From Thermoactinospora rubra (GTDB lineage: Bacteria > Actinomycetota > Actinomycetes > Streptosporangiales > Streptosporangiaceae): 64,000 nucleotides of DNA. Below, piece by piece: positions 46,888 through 61,097 of the stretch (within the stretch, counting starts at the first letter, position 1; the number at the start of each line of letters is the position of its first letter). The translations under genes and the position numbers were made by a program. The stretch spans positions 62,001-126,000 of the forward strand of contig NZ_KZ084325.1 in the NCBI RefSeq assembly GCF_002093975.1, given 5' to 3'. Below the pieces are notes generated by a model. It did not search any database and had not been told where the DNA came from. It was given only the letters and a program-made list of their open reading frames with translations.

Positions 46888-48464
46888 TCAGGTGACGGGG
46901 ATGTCGCGGCGGCGCAGGCCGTACAGGCCGGTGGCGGTCAGGACGGCGGCGAGGGCCGTGAGCCACAGCAGCGGGGCGGTGGTGACGGGTGCGGCGGGCA
47001 CCTTGGGCAGGTGGGTGAACGGGGAGATGTCCATGACGCGCTCGTCCAGCTGGGCGAGGGCGCCGACCAGGTTGATCACCAGGCACAGGGCGAGTACGCC
47101 CCAGGCCGCGGCGGCCAGCCGGGGTAGCAGGCCGGTCAGGGCGACGGTGACGGCGGCCAGTACCCAGGCGGCGGGTAGCTGGACCAGTGCGGCGCCGGTG
47201 ACGCGGCCGAGTTGGTGGGCGAGGTCGCCGGTGGTGAGCCCGTGGGCCAGTCCTGTGGCCGCGCCGCCGGTGGTGAGGACGGCGGCGGTGCCGAGGAGGG
47301 AGAAGGCCAGGTGGCCGGCGGCCCAGCGGGTGCGGCTGACGGAGGCGGTGAGGACGGGTTCGGCTCGCAGGCCGGTTTCCTCGGCGCGTAGGCGGAGGGT
47401 GGCCTGGACGGCGTAGCCGGCGGCGGCCAGGCCGAGGAGGGTGGCCATGCTGGCGAAGTAGGCGTCGGCGATGGCGTCGGTGCCGCCGATGCGGGCCATC
47501 ATGTCGTGGAGTTGCTGGTTGTCGCCGGTGAGCCGGCTCATGCCGTCGGCGATGCCGCCGAGGACGGCGCCGATCGCGGCGAAGCCGGCGATCCAGGCGG
47601 TGAGGAGGGCTCGGTGCAGCCGCCAGGCGAGGGCCAGGGGGCTGCGCAGGGTGGGGGCGGCGGTGGCGGGGCCGAGGCGGTCGGGTAGCAGGCCGGCGCC
47701 GACGTCGCGCCGTGCGGACAGGTGGACGGCGAGGGCGGTGAGGGCTGCGGTGAGGGCGGCGGCCAGGGTGATGGTCCACCATCGGTTGTCGGCGTAGGGG
47801 CGGGTCATGGTGATCCAGCCGAGGGGTGAGGCCCAGGTCAGGGCTTCGGTGCCGAGTTCGCCGGCGACTCGTAGCAGGTAGGCGGCGCCGAGGGCGGCGA
47901 TGGCGATGCCTCTGGCGGTGCCGGCGCTTTGGGTGAGTTGTGCGGCGACGCCGCCGACGGCGGCGAAGATCCATCCGGTGGCCGCGAACTGGGCGCCGAG
48001 GGCGAGGGAGCCGGTGGCGGGCAGGTTCTGGCCGATCATGACGAGGGTGGTGAGCGCGCCGCAGGCGGTGGTGGTGGTGATGGCGGCGAGCAGGGCGGCG
48101 GCCAGTCCGGCGTGCCGGCCGACGACGGTGGCGCCGATGAGCTCGCGTCTGCCTGCTTCCTCTTCGGTTCTGGTGTGGCGGATGACGGTGAGGATGGTGA
48201 GGAGGGCGATGATGACGGGGATGAATCCGGCGCGCCAGGCGGTCAGTTCGCCCAGGCCGGAGCCGTAGACGGGGCCGTAGAGGGCGGTCAGGCCGCCCAT
48301 GGCGGCGCTGGCGTCGGCGTAGGACTGGCGGGCCGCGGCGGTGGGGTAGAGCTCGTTGATGGAGGCGGCGTATCCGGCGGGCAGCAGGGCGAGGGGGATG
48401 ATCCACAGGGGTGCGAGGAGGCGGTCTCTGCGCAGGATGAGGAGCAGGAGTTTGAGGGCGCCGG

Positions 48465-48468
<4 letters not shown>
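46888..48468 (-). CDS. ABC exporter permease, ABC-2 type, double-length
   Basis: Integral membrane protein of 526 residues with about twelve helices in two six-helix halves. Each half opens with a [20 protein letters not shown] segment, and the charged loop [20 protein letters not shown] is a known feature of this class (compare TetronasinB/PlyD-type permeases). One copy replaces two permeases, and the ATPase is encoded upstream with a 4-bp start/stop overlap. The substrate is probably an antibiotic-like compound, which is inference. Confidence 0.85.
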
Positions 48469-49352
<884 letters not shown>

Positions 49353-49471
49353 GTCGCATGCTCCTTCAGCCGCGGGGCGGGGTTGCCCGCGGCGGGCCGT
49401 GAGTTTCTTCGTCAAGAAAGCTACGTTGCGTTTCGTGGGTCGGCAATAGATCACGGCGTATGGAAAACGTA

Positions 49472-49515
49472 GTTGCAACAGCTTTGACGGTGAATGCATC
49501 GCGGGGTGTTGCAAT
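49472..49515. promoter_or_regulatory. GTTGCAAC/T operator candidates
   Basis: GTTGCAAC (49472-49479) is a perfect palindrome. GTTGCAAT (49508-49515) repeats it with one change 36 bp further on. Both lie in the 211-bp region between the divergent exporter operon and its putative regulator. CTACGTT and AACGTAG nearby form a further inverted repeat around the same area. Confidence 0.4.
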
Positions 49516-49563
49516 GAGCTGACGGTGGACGCACACTGGTGACGGGGCGGAAGGAGCGGTGGC

Positions 49564-50265
49564 ATGCCGGGAGGGCGGCTCACCTTCGAGGAGCGCGGGT
49601 TGATCGCCGAGGGGTTGCGTGAGGGGCTGGGCTATGCCGAGATCGCCCGGCGGTTGCAACGGCCGACGTCGACCGTCAGCCGGGAGGTGGGGCGCAACGG
49701 CGGGCGGTCGGCGTACCGGCCGGAGCAGGCGCAGCGCGCCTCCCGGGAGCGTGCCCGGCGGGCCGGGCCGGTGGCGTCCCGGCGGTCTCCCGGGGGCGGC
49801 CCCGGCAGGGACGAGGCGGTGCGGGATTTCGAGCGGCGGTTCGCCGAGATGATGATCGAGACGGGTGCGACGTCGATGATGGCGCGGGTCCTGGTGTCGC
49901 TCCTGTTGAGCGAGGCGCGTGGGCTGACCGCCGCCGACCTGGTCGGAAGGTTGGGCGTGAGCCCGGCGTCGGTGTCGAAGATGGTGCGCTACCTGGAGCA
50001 GCTGGGCATGCTGCGGCGCGAGCGCCTGCCCGGGGAGCGGCGCGAGCGGTACGTCATCGACGAGGACATGTGGGCGCGCATGTGGCGGGCGCGGGCCGAG
50101 GCGGTCGGCCTGTGGGTGGGTCTGTGCCAGGAGGGCGTGGAGGTCGTGGGCTCCGGCACGTCCGCGGGGCGGCGGCTGGCGCTGGCCGCCGAGTTCTTCG
50201 ACGCGGTACGGCGCAGCATGCTGCAGGCGTGCGAGGAGTGGGTGCGCCTGCACCCGGGCCGTTAG
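49564..50265 (+). CDS. GbsR/MarR-type regulator with IS30-like HTH
   Basis: Protein of 233 residues. The N-terminus is an HTH_38-type helix-turn-helix ([37 protein letters not shown]) like that of IS30 transposases. The rest is a winged helix of MarR/GbsR type ([40 protein letters not shown]). Two DNA-binding modules in one protein are typical of an actinobacterial regulator group. It is divergent from the ABC exporter and is probably its repressor. AAGGAG precedes ATG 49564. Confidence 0.85.
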   Translation: MPGGRLTFEERGLIAEGLREGLGYAEIARRLQRPTSTVSREVGRNGGRSAYRPEQAQRASRERARRAGPVASRRSPGGGPGRDEAVRDFERRFAEMMIETGATSMMARVLVSLLLSEARGLTAADLVGRLGVSPASVSKMVRYLEQLGMLRRERLPGERRERYVIDEDMWARMWRARAEAVGLWVGLCQEGVEVVGSGTSAGRRLALAAEFFDAVRRSMLQACEEWVRLHPGR

Positions 50266-50311
50266 CGGGTCGCCGGGAGGGCGCGGCCGGCGGGCCGGTA
50301 TTTTGGGCCGC

Positions 50312-51274
50312 GTGAGTGCTATCGATCCTTCCGCCACCGGCGCGTACGGCGTCGGCCTGGCCACCGTCGCCTCCGACGGCACCGTCCTGGACACCTGGTT
50401 CCCGAGCCCCGAGCTGGGCGAGCCGCCGGCCGCCGGCACGCGGCGCCTGCCCGCGGAGGAGGCGGGCGAGCTGGCCTCGCTCGTCGGCCCGGATCCGGCG
50501 CGCGGGGTCGAGGTGGTGGCCGTGCGCACCGGCATCGCCAAGCTGTCGGAGGCCCCGGTGGACGCGCACGACGCCTACCTGCGGCTGCATCTGCTGTCGG
50601 CCCGGCTGGTCCGCCCGCACGGGCTCAACCTGGAGGGCATCTTCGGCGTGCTGGCCAACGTGGTGTGGACCAATCACGGGCCGTGTGCGGTGGAGGGTTT
50701 CGAGCGGACCCGCGTGCGGCTGCGCGCCCGCGGCCCGGTGACGGTCTACGGAGTGGACAAGTTCCCGCGCATGGTCGACTACGTGGTGCCTTCGGGGGTG
50801 CGCATCGCCGACGCCGACCGGGTACGGCTGGGCGCCCACCTGGCGGCGGGGACCACGGTGATGCATGAGGGGTTCGTGAACTTCAACGCCGGGACGCTGG
50901 GGGCGTCCATGGTGGAGGGGCGGATCTCGGCGGGCGTCGTCGTGGGCGACGGTTCCGACGTCGGCGGCGGGGCGTCGATCATGGGCACGCTGTCGGGCGG
51001 CGGCAAGGAGGTCATCTCGGTGGGCGAGCGCTGCCTGCTGGGCGCCAACTCCGGGATCGGCATCTCGCTGGGCGACGACTGCGTGGTGGAGGCGGGCCTG
51101 TATGTCACGGCGGGGACGAAGGTCGCCCTGCCGGACGGGCGCGTGGTGAAGGGCAGGGAGCTGTCGGGCGTGAGCGGGCTGCTGCTGCGGCGCAACTCGC
51201 AGACCGGGGCGGTGGAGGCGGTGCCGCGCCGGGGTCAGGGCGTCGAGCTCAACGCGGCCCTGCACGCCAACTGA
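50312..51274 (+). CDS. dapD: 2,3,4,5-tetrahydropyridine-2,6-dicarboxylate N-succinyltransferase
   Basis: Enzyme of 320 residues of the succinylase branch of lysine and meso-diaminopimelate synthesis. The C-terminal half is a left-handed beta-helix with hexapeptide turns ([40 protein letters not shown]). [10 protein letters not shown] and the [10 protein letters not shown] turn are actinobacterial DapD features. A TATTTT at 50299-50304 with seven bases before GTG 50312 suggests a leaderless message, so the TTG at 50303 is rejected. It is a single gene with a shared terminator. Confidence 0.95.
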   Translation: MSAIDPSATGAYGVGLATVASDGTVLDTWFPSPELGEPPAAGTRRLPAEEAGELASLVGPDPARGVEVVAVRTGIAKLSEAPVDAHDAYLRLHLLSARLVRPHGLNLEGIFGVLANVVWTNHGPCAVEGFERTRVRLRARGPVTVYGVDKFPRMVDYVVPSGVRIADADRVRLGAHLAAGTTVMHEGFVNFNAGTLGASMVEGRISAGVVVGDGSDVGGGASIMGTLSGGGKEVISVGERCLLGANSGIGISLGDDCVVEAGLYVTAGTKVALPDGRVVKGRELSGVSGLLLRRNSQTGAVEAVPRRGQGVELNAALHAN

Positions 51275-51286
51275 GCCGCGCCACGG

Positions 51287-51311
51287 GGCCCGGGGCCGCG
51301 AGCCCCGGGCC
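51287..51311. terminator. Bidirectional terminator, dapD and pyk
   Basis: GGCCCGGGGC and GCCCCGGGCC form a perfect 10-bp stem with a 5-base loop between the convergent genes. Confidence 0.8.
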
Positions 51312-51319
51312 TGTGGCCG

Positions 51320-52750
51320 TCAGTTGGGGTGGGAGACGGCCGCGCCGATCGTGTGGACCCGCAGCGCGTTGGTGGAGCCGGGGGTGCCGGGGGGCGAGCC
51401 GGCGACGATGACGACCTTGTCGCCCTTCTCCAGCCGGCCCTGCGCCAGCAGGGACGCCTCGACCTGGCGCACCATGTCGTCGGTGTGGTGGACGAAGGGC
51501 ACCTCGAAGGTCTCCACGCCCCAGGTCAGCGACAGCTGGCCGCGCACGTGGGGGGCGGAGGTGAAGGCCAGCAGCGGGATGGGCGAGCGGTAGCGGGCCA
51601 GCCGCCGCGCGGTCTCGCCGGACATGGTGAACGCGCACAGCGCCTTGGCGCCGACGATGGCGCCCACCTCGGCGGCGGCCCGCGCGATCGCGCCGCCGAC
51701 GGTCTCGGGCATGCGCTCCAGCGTGTGGGTGGCCCGCAGCGACACCTTCTCCGAGGCGCGGGCGATGCGGTCCATGGTGGCGACGGCCTCGACGGGATAG
51801 TTGCCGACCGAGGTCTCCCCCGACAGCATGACCGCGTCGGCGCCGTCCATGACCGCGTTGGCCACGTCGCTGGCCTCGGCGCGGGTGGGCCGCGGGCTGT
51901 GCATCATCGAGTCGAGCATCTGGGTGGCGACGATGACGGGGCGGGCCTTCTCGCGGCACAGCTCGATGGCCCGCTTCTGGACGATCGGCACCTCTTCGAG
52001 GGGCAGCTCGACGCCCAGGTCGCCGCGGGCGACCATGATGCCGTCGAACGCCTCGACGATCTCGGGGAGCCGGTGCACCGCCTGCGGCTTTTCGATCTTG
52101 GCGAGGAGCGGGAGCCGTACGGCCTCCTGCTCCATGATGTTGCGCACCACGTCGGCGTCGGAGGGGCGGCGCACGAACGACAGCGCGATCATGTCGAAGC
52201 CGGTGCGCAGCGCCCAGCGCAGGTCGGCCTCGTCCTTGTCGGTCAGGGCGGGGGCGCTGACGTTGACGCCGGGCAGGTTGAGGCCCTTGTTGTCGGAGAT
52301 CATGCCGCCGATGACGACGCGGGTGGTGACGCGGGGGCCGTCGACGCGGGTGACCTCCAGCACGAGGCGGCCGTCGTCGACGAGGATGGTGTCGCCCGGG
52401 CGCACGTCGCCCGGCAGGCCCTTGTAGGTGGTGGAGACCTGTTCGCGGTCGCCCGGCACGTCCTCGGTGGTGATGGTGAAGACGTCGCCGAAGCCCAGCC
52501 GTACGGGGCCGTCCTCGAAGGTGCCGACGCGGATCTTGGGGCCCTGCAGGTCGGCCAGGACGCCCACGCCCCTGCCGAGCTCGGCGGCCGCCTCCCTGAC
52601 CCGGTCGTAGACCTCTTTGTGGACCTCGTGGGTGCCGTGGCTGAGGTTGAAGCGGGCTACGTCCATCCCCGCGGAGATCAGCTCGCGAAGCCGCTCGGGC
52701 GAGGAGGTGGCGGGGCCGAGGGTGCAGACGATTTTCGCGCGACGAGTCAC
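51320..52750 (-). CDS. pyk: Pyruvate kinase
   Basis: Enzyme of 476 residues that converts phosphoenolpyruvate and ADP to pyruvate and ATP. It begins RRAKIVCTLGPATSSPERLR. MDVARFNLSHGTHE carries the substrate arginine and asparagine, LLAKIEKPQAV the active-site Lys-Glu pair, and MVARGDLGVELPLEEVP and DAVMLSGETSVGNYP the remaining metal and K-loop features. The length is typical. GTG at 52750 is preceded by AGGAG. It lies at its usual actinobacterial place between pdtaR and gltBD. Confidence 0.98.
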   Translation of the reverse strand: MTRRAKIVCTLGPATSSPERLRELISAGMDVARFNLSHGTHEVHKEVYDRVREAAAELGRGVGVLADLQGPKIRVGTFEDGPVRLGFGDVFTITTEDVPGDREQVSTTYKGLPGDVRPGDTILVDDGRLVLEVTRVDGPRVTTRVVIGGMISDNKGLNLPGVNVSAPALTDKDEADLRWALRTGFDMIALSFVRRPSDADVVRNIMEQEAVRLPLLAKIEKPQAVHRLPEIVEAFDGIMVARGDLGVELPLEEVPIVQKRAIELCREKARPVIVATQMLDSMMHSPRPTRAEASDVANAVMDGADAVMLSGETSVGNYPVEAVATMDRIARASEKVSLRATHTLERMPETVGGAIARAAAEVGAIVGAKALCAFTMSGETARRLARYRSPIPLLAFTSAPHVRGQLSLTWGVETFEVPFVHHTDDMVRQVEASLLAQGRLEKGDKVVIVAGSPPGTPGSTNALRVHTIGAAVSHPN

Positions 52751-52785
52751 AGCTCCTACCTTAATTGGTACAGACCACTCGGCCA

Positions 52786-53136
52786 TCACCGTCTGCGCAG
52801 AACGTAGCCGGTCCAGGAGGTGAACACGAGGGCCGCGACGGCCCATCGGACCAGGTTGGTGTGTTCTTCCGGGTAGATGACGCCCTCGATGTAGTGGTCG
52901 ATGAATCCCGTCGGCGGCAGCCCGGCCTGCCCGGCGCCCCGCCGTCCCCAGTCCTCCACGACCGTCAGCGGGCACTCGATCCCGGTCAGCACCGACAGCA
53001 GGCCCCAGGCGGCCACGGCCGCGTGGAGCCAGATGGTGCGCGGCCACCGCCAGGCCAGGAACCCGCCCACCGCCATGTAGACGAGGAAGACGAAGTGCAC
53101 GACCATCGCCGTCTCGCCGATGAGGCGGTACATCAT
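52786..53136 (-). CDS. DUF2784 family membrane protein
   Basis: Protein of 116 residues with about four hydrophobic segments. MVVHFVFLVYMAVGGFLAWR opens it, and LTGIECPLTVVEDWGRRGAG with FIDHYIEGVIYPEE is the DUF2784 signature. The function is unknown. Its ATG overlaps the stop of the subtilisin-like gene by 4 bp, so it is translationally coupled to it. Confidence 0.85.
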   Translation of the reverse strand: MMYRLIGETAMVVHFVFLVYMAVGGFLAWRWPRTIWLHAAVAAWGLLSVLTGIECPLTVVEDWGRRGAGQAGLPPTGFIDHYIEGVIYPEEHTNLVRWAVAALVFTSWTGYVLRRR

Positions 53137-54725
53137 AGTTTGACGGTAGCCGCCTTGAAGGCGTCGACGATGCCCCTGCCGTAGAAACCGTTGTGTTTCC
53201 TGTCGCCCCGGCACTCGCTCGAGGAGGGGCAGCCCTTGGGGGTGGCCGTGGCGTACAGCAGCCGCTCGACCTCGGCGGGCGCCAGGTGCAGGCCGCCGGG
53301 CCCGGGCTTGCCGAAGCGGCTGATGAGGATGGCGGCCACGCCGGCGGCGTGCGGCGCGGCCATGGAGGTGCCCTCCATGTACTGGTAGTAGGCGCAGGTG
53401 CCGCCGCGGCAGTCGCGGACGATCTGGCTGGTGGCGGGCTCGCCGGAGGGGCGGATCTTCCGCTTCCGGCGCAGCACGTCCTCGGGCGCGGCGGCCAGGA
53501 TGGCCCCGCCCACGGCCATGCCCTCGCCGTCGGTGACGTCGCCGCCGGGCGCGGCCAGGTCGGTCTGCTCCAGGCCGTAGTTGGAGTAGCCGGCCAGGCT
53601 ACCGGAGGGGCCGACGGCCGCGACGGAGACGACGCCCTTGGACTCGGCCGGGACGTTGAGGCAGGAGTTGTCGAGCTTGCGGCTCTTGGCGGCGACGCCG
53701 CGCGGGTAGTTGGGGCTGACGTGGTCGGTCACGGGGTGGCCGAGGTCCAGGCTGTCGTTGCCGAGGGCGGTGATGAGCGTGACGCCCTTGCTCCTGGCGT
53801 AGTCGATGGCCCGTTGCATGCCGGTGATGACCGCCCGTTGCTCCTGCCGCTCGCGGGGGTTGTCGGCCGGGTTGTCGGCGCAGTTGAACATCCACGGGTC
53901 GACGTAGTAGCTCATGTTCACCACGTCCACGCCGATGTCGGCGGCGTAGGTGAGGGCCTGGAGGCTGGGCTTGAGGAAGAACAGGCCGGAGTCCTGGCCG
54001 GCGCGCAGGTTGACGATCTGCACGCCGGGGGCGACGCCCGCGATGCCCAAGCCGTTGACCGGGGCGGCGATGGTGCTGGCGACGTGGGTGCCGTGGCCGT
54101 CGTCGTCCACGTCGGCGGGGTCCTTGCAGCCCTTGTGCTCGCACGGGCCGTCGACGACCTGACCGCGGGGGTCCTTGGGGATGTCGGTGACGAAGTTGCG
54201 CGACAGCTCGCGGTTGAAGTTGGGCGCGATGTCGGGGTGGTCGCCGTCCACGCCGGTGTCGATGACGCCGACGAGGACCTGCTTGGTGCCGGGGGCCAGC
54301 GCGTGGGCGCGGTCGGCGCCGATCATCCGCATGTCCCACTGCCGGTGGGCCAGCGGCTCGCCCGAGGCGCCGGGCTTGGCGTCGCCGGGCTTGCCGGCCA
54401 GGGTGGCGGCGTCGGGCAGGGCGTCGAGCGTGCGGGCCGAGGCGTAGCCGATCGGGCGGTCGGAGGACACGCCCGCGATCGCCGGGCTGGCGCCGAGCGC
54501 CTCGGCGAAGCCGTCCCGGCGGCCGGCGGCCACGATGTAGCCGAGCTTGGGCTCGGTCGCGACGGCGGTGCCGCCCGCGGCCCGCACGGCCTTCAGGGCG
54601 TCGGCGCGTGCTCCGGCGGCGTAGAAGACGAGGTACTCGGCCGCCGCCGGGGGCGTGGCGGGCGCGCACGACAGGAGGGCGGCGCCGACGGCCATCGCTG
54701 CGAGTCCCCGGCCCAGCCGTCCCAT
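53133..54725 (-). CDS. S8 family serine protease (subtilisin-like), lipoprotein
   Basis: Protein of 530 residues. The signal peptide ends in LLSCAP, a lipobox-like site with Cys20. A propeptide of inhibitor I9 type precedes the peptidase. The catalytic triad is Asp156 (VIDTGVDGDHPD), His211 (DDDGHGTHVAS) and Ser454 (GTSMAAPHAAG), all intact, with Asn in the oxyanion region (TALGNDSLD). The extra cysteines (CEHKGCK, CPSSSEC) suggest disulphides in an extracellular form. GGGGA precedes ATG 54725. It is coupled to the DUF2784 gene. Confidence 0.95.
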   Translation of the reverse strand: MGRLGRGLAAMAVGAALLSCAPATPPAAAEYLVFYAAGARADALKAVRAAGGTAVATEPKLGYIVAAGRRDGFAEALGASPAIAGVSSDRPIGYASARTLDALPDAATLAGKPGDAKPGASGEPLAHRQWDMRMIGADRAHALAPGTKQVLVGVIDTGVDGDHPDIAPNFNRELSRNFVTDIPKDPRGQVVDGPCEHKGCKDPADVDDDGHGTHVASTIAAPVNGLGIAGVAPGVQIVNLRAGQDSGLFFLKPSLQALTYAADIGVDVVNMSYYVDPWMFNCADNPADNPRERQEQRAVITGMQRAIDYARSKGVTLITALGNDSLDLGHPVTDHVSPNYPRGVAAKSRKLDNSCLNVPAESKGVVSVAAVGPSGSLAGYSNYGLEQTDLAAPGGDVTDGEGMAVGGAILAAAPEDVLRRKRKIRPSGEPATSQIVRDCRGGTCAYYQYMEGTSMAAPHAAGVAAILISRFGKPGPGGLHLAPAEVERLLYATATPKGCPSSSECRGDRKHNGFYGRGIVDAFKAATVKL

Positions 54726-54860
54726 TGATCCCCCTTCGCGGTGACGCCCTTAGGCCGGGCATCTTCCCCCGCTATGGGGATAAAAGCAAACAAGCGCCGA
54801 GATTTCGGCACATATCAGCTTTTGGTACGGCGGGGCCGTGGACGCCCCGCCCCACGCGAA

Positions 54861-54893
54861 GCGGCCGGCGCCCCGGGGCGGGACACCGGCCGC
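54861..54893 (-). terminator. gltD terminator
   Basis: GCGGCCGG (54861-54868) and CCGGCCGC (54886-54893) form an 8-bp stem around a loop containing the self-complementary CGCCCCGGGGCG. It lies 22 bases past the gltD stop. Confidence 0.6.
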
Positions 54894-54914
54894 TCGCGCC
54901 CGCGTTCGGCGTGC

Positions 54915-56366
54915 TCAGACCAGCGGCCTGGCCGTCGGCAGGATGGGGTACGGCAGAGCCGTCTCCCCGGTTAGGTAGCGGTCCACGCCGGAGGCGGCGG
55001 CCCGCCCCTCGGCGATCGCCCAGACGATGAGCGACTGGCCGCGCCCCATGTCGCCCGCGGTGAAGACGCCCTCGACGTTGGTCATGTACGTCTTGTCGCG
55101 GGCGACGTTGCCACGCGCGTCGTATTCGACGCCGAGGTCGGTCAGCAGCGGGCCCTTCTCCGGCCCGAGGAAGCCCATGGCCAGGGTGACGAGCTCGGCC
55201 GGGATCTCGCGCTCGGTGCCGGGGATCGGGCGGAAGCCGGTCTCCGGGCCTTCGACGTCGACCACGCGCAGTGCCCGGACATGTCCGGACTCGTCGCCGA
55301 CGAACTCGAGGGTGGACACGGCGTAGACGCGCTGCCCGCCCTGCTTCTCCAGCTCCTCGTGCGCGGACTCGACCTTGAACAGGGTCGGGTACGTCGGCCA
55401 GGGCTGGTGGCCGGGCCGCGTCCGCGGCGGCTTCGGCATGATCTCCAGCTGGGTGACCGAGGCCGCGCCCTGCCGGATGGCCGTGCCGATGCAGTCGGCA
55501 CCGGTGTCGCCGCCGCCGATCACCACCACGTGCTTGCCGCGGGCGTTGATCGGCGAGTCGGACAGGTCGCGGTTGGCCGGCGGCAGGTACTCCATCGCCT
55601 GGTAGACGCCCTTGAGCGAGCGCCCGGCGATGGGCAGGTCGCGCCAGGCCGTGGCGCCGCCCGCCAGCACGATCGCGTCGAACTCCGCCCGCAGCCGGGC
55701 CGCGGTGACGTCGACGCCGACGTTGACGCCGGTGCGGAACTCGGTGCCCTCGGCCCGCATCTGCTCCAGCCGCCGGTCCAGGTGGCGCTTTTCCATCTTG
55801 AACTCGGGGATGCCGTAGCGCAGCAGCCCGCCGACCTTGTCGGCCCGCTCGAAGACGACCACGTCGTGCCCCGCGCGGGTGAGCTGCTGGGCGGCGGCCA
55901 GGCCGGCCGGGCCCGAGCCGACGACGGCGACCTTCTTGCCGGTCTTCTTCGCCGGGATCTGCGGGGTGACCCAGCCCTCGGCGAAGGCCCGGTCGATGAT
56001 CTCGACCTCGACCCGCTTGATCGCCACCGGGTCGGAGTTGATGCCGAGCACGCACGCCGCCTCGCACGGAGCCGGGCAGAGCCTGCCGGTGAACTCCGGG
56101 AAGTTGTTGGTGGCGTGCAGCCGCTCGATCGCCTCCCGCCAGTCGTCGCGGTAGACCAGGTCGTTCCACTCGGGGATGAGGTTGCCCAGCGGGCAGCCGT
56201 TGTGGCAGAACGGGATGCCGCAGTCCATGCAGCGGGCGGCCTGCTTGGTCAGCTTCTCCTGGGAGAAGCCCTCGTAGACCTCGCGCCAGTCCTGGATGCG
56301 GACCTCGACGGGGCGGCGCGCCGGCAGCTCCCGCTCGTGCGTGAGGAAACCCTTCGGGTCGGCCAT
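54915..56366 (-). CDS. gltD: Glutamate synthase small subunit
   Basis: Subunit of 483 residues of NADPH-dependent GOGAT. The N-terminus holds two 4Fe-4S cysteine clusters (ARCMDCGIPFCHNGCP and LCPAPCEAAC). VAVVGSGPAGLAAAQQL is the FAD site and VVVIGGGDTGADCIGTA is the NADPH site. It passes electrons from NADPH to the large subunit. It is the last gene of the gltB-gltD unit, three bases after a tiny coupling ORF. Confidence 0.97.
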   Translation of the reverse strand: MADPKGFLTHERELPARRPVEVRIQDWREVYEGFSQEKLTKQAARCMDCGIPFCHNGCPLGNLIPEWNDLVYRDDWREAIERLHATNNFPEFTGRLCPAPCEAACVLGINSDPVAIKRVEVEIIDRAFAEGWVTPQIPAKKTGKKVAVVGSGPAGLAAAQQLTRAGHDVVVFERADKVGGLLRYGIPEFKMEKRHLDRRLEQMRAEGTEFRTGVNVGVDVTAARLRAEFDAIVLAGGATAWRDLPIAGRSLKGVYQAMEYLPPANRDLSDSPINARGKHVVVIGGGDTGADCIGTAIRQGAASVTQLEIMPKPPRTRPGHQPWPTYPTLFKVESAHEELEKQGGQRVYAVSTLEFVGDESGHVRALRVVDVEGPETGFRPIPGTEREIPAELVTLAMGFLGPEKGPLLTDLGVEYDARGNVARDKTYMTNVEGVFTAGDMGRGQSLIVWAIAEGRAAASGVDRYLTGETALPYPILPTARPLV

Positions 56367-56369
56367 CGG

Positions 56370-56431
56370 TTACGCCTCCCTCTCGATCGTCTCGGTGATG
56401 TACGGCACGGCGGTGATGTCAGGCATGGCGC

Positions 56432-56435
<4 letters not shown>
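56370..56435 (-). CDS. Tiny ORF between gltB and gltD (possible translational coupler)
   Basis: A GTG overlaps the gltB stop (GTGA) and opens a 21-codon frame, [20 protein letters not shown] followed by A. Its stop is three bases before the gltD ATG, and the gltD ribosome-binding site GGGAGG lies inside its last codons. Such an arrangement would keep ribosomes moving from gltB to gltD. No homologue can be claimed. Confidence 0.4.
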
Positions 56436-60922
<4,487 letters not shown>

Positions 60923-61097
60923 GAAAACCCTCCCGTCGTCTTCGTCTGTCTCAACTGCTTCAGCCAGGCGAGGGACGACGTTGGCCCTGCTGCTCTGTGG
61001 TTGTGCGATAGAGGTTACCAGCACCTTGTCGCAATGGTGCCCACCACGTCCACATCGCGAACATTCATCCCCCGGCAACCTCCCGTAGGGTGACCGC

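Noticed and set aside
49564..50265. IS30 transposase
   Set aside because: Only the N-terminal HTH resembles IS30; no DDE catalytic domain or terminal inverted repeats are present, and a MarR/GbsR-like domain follows.
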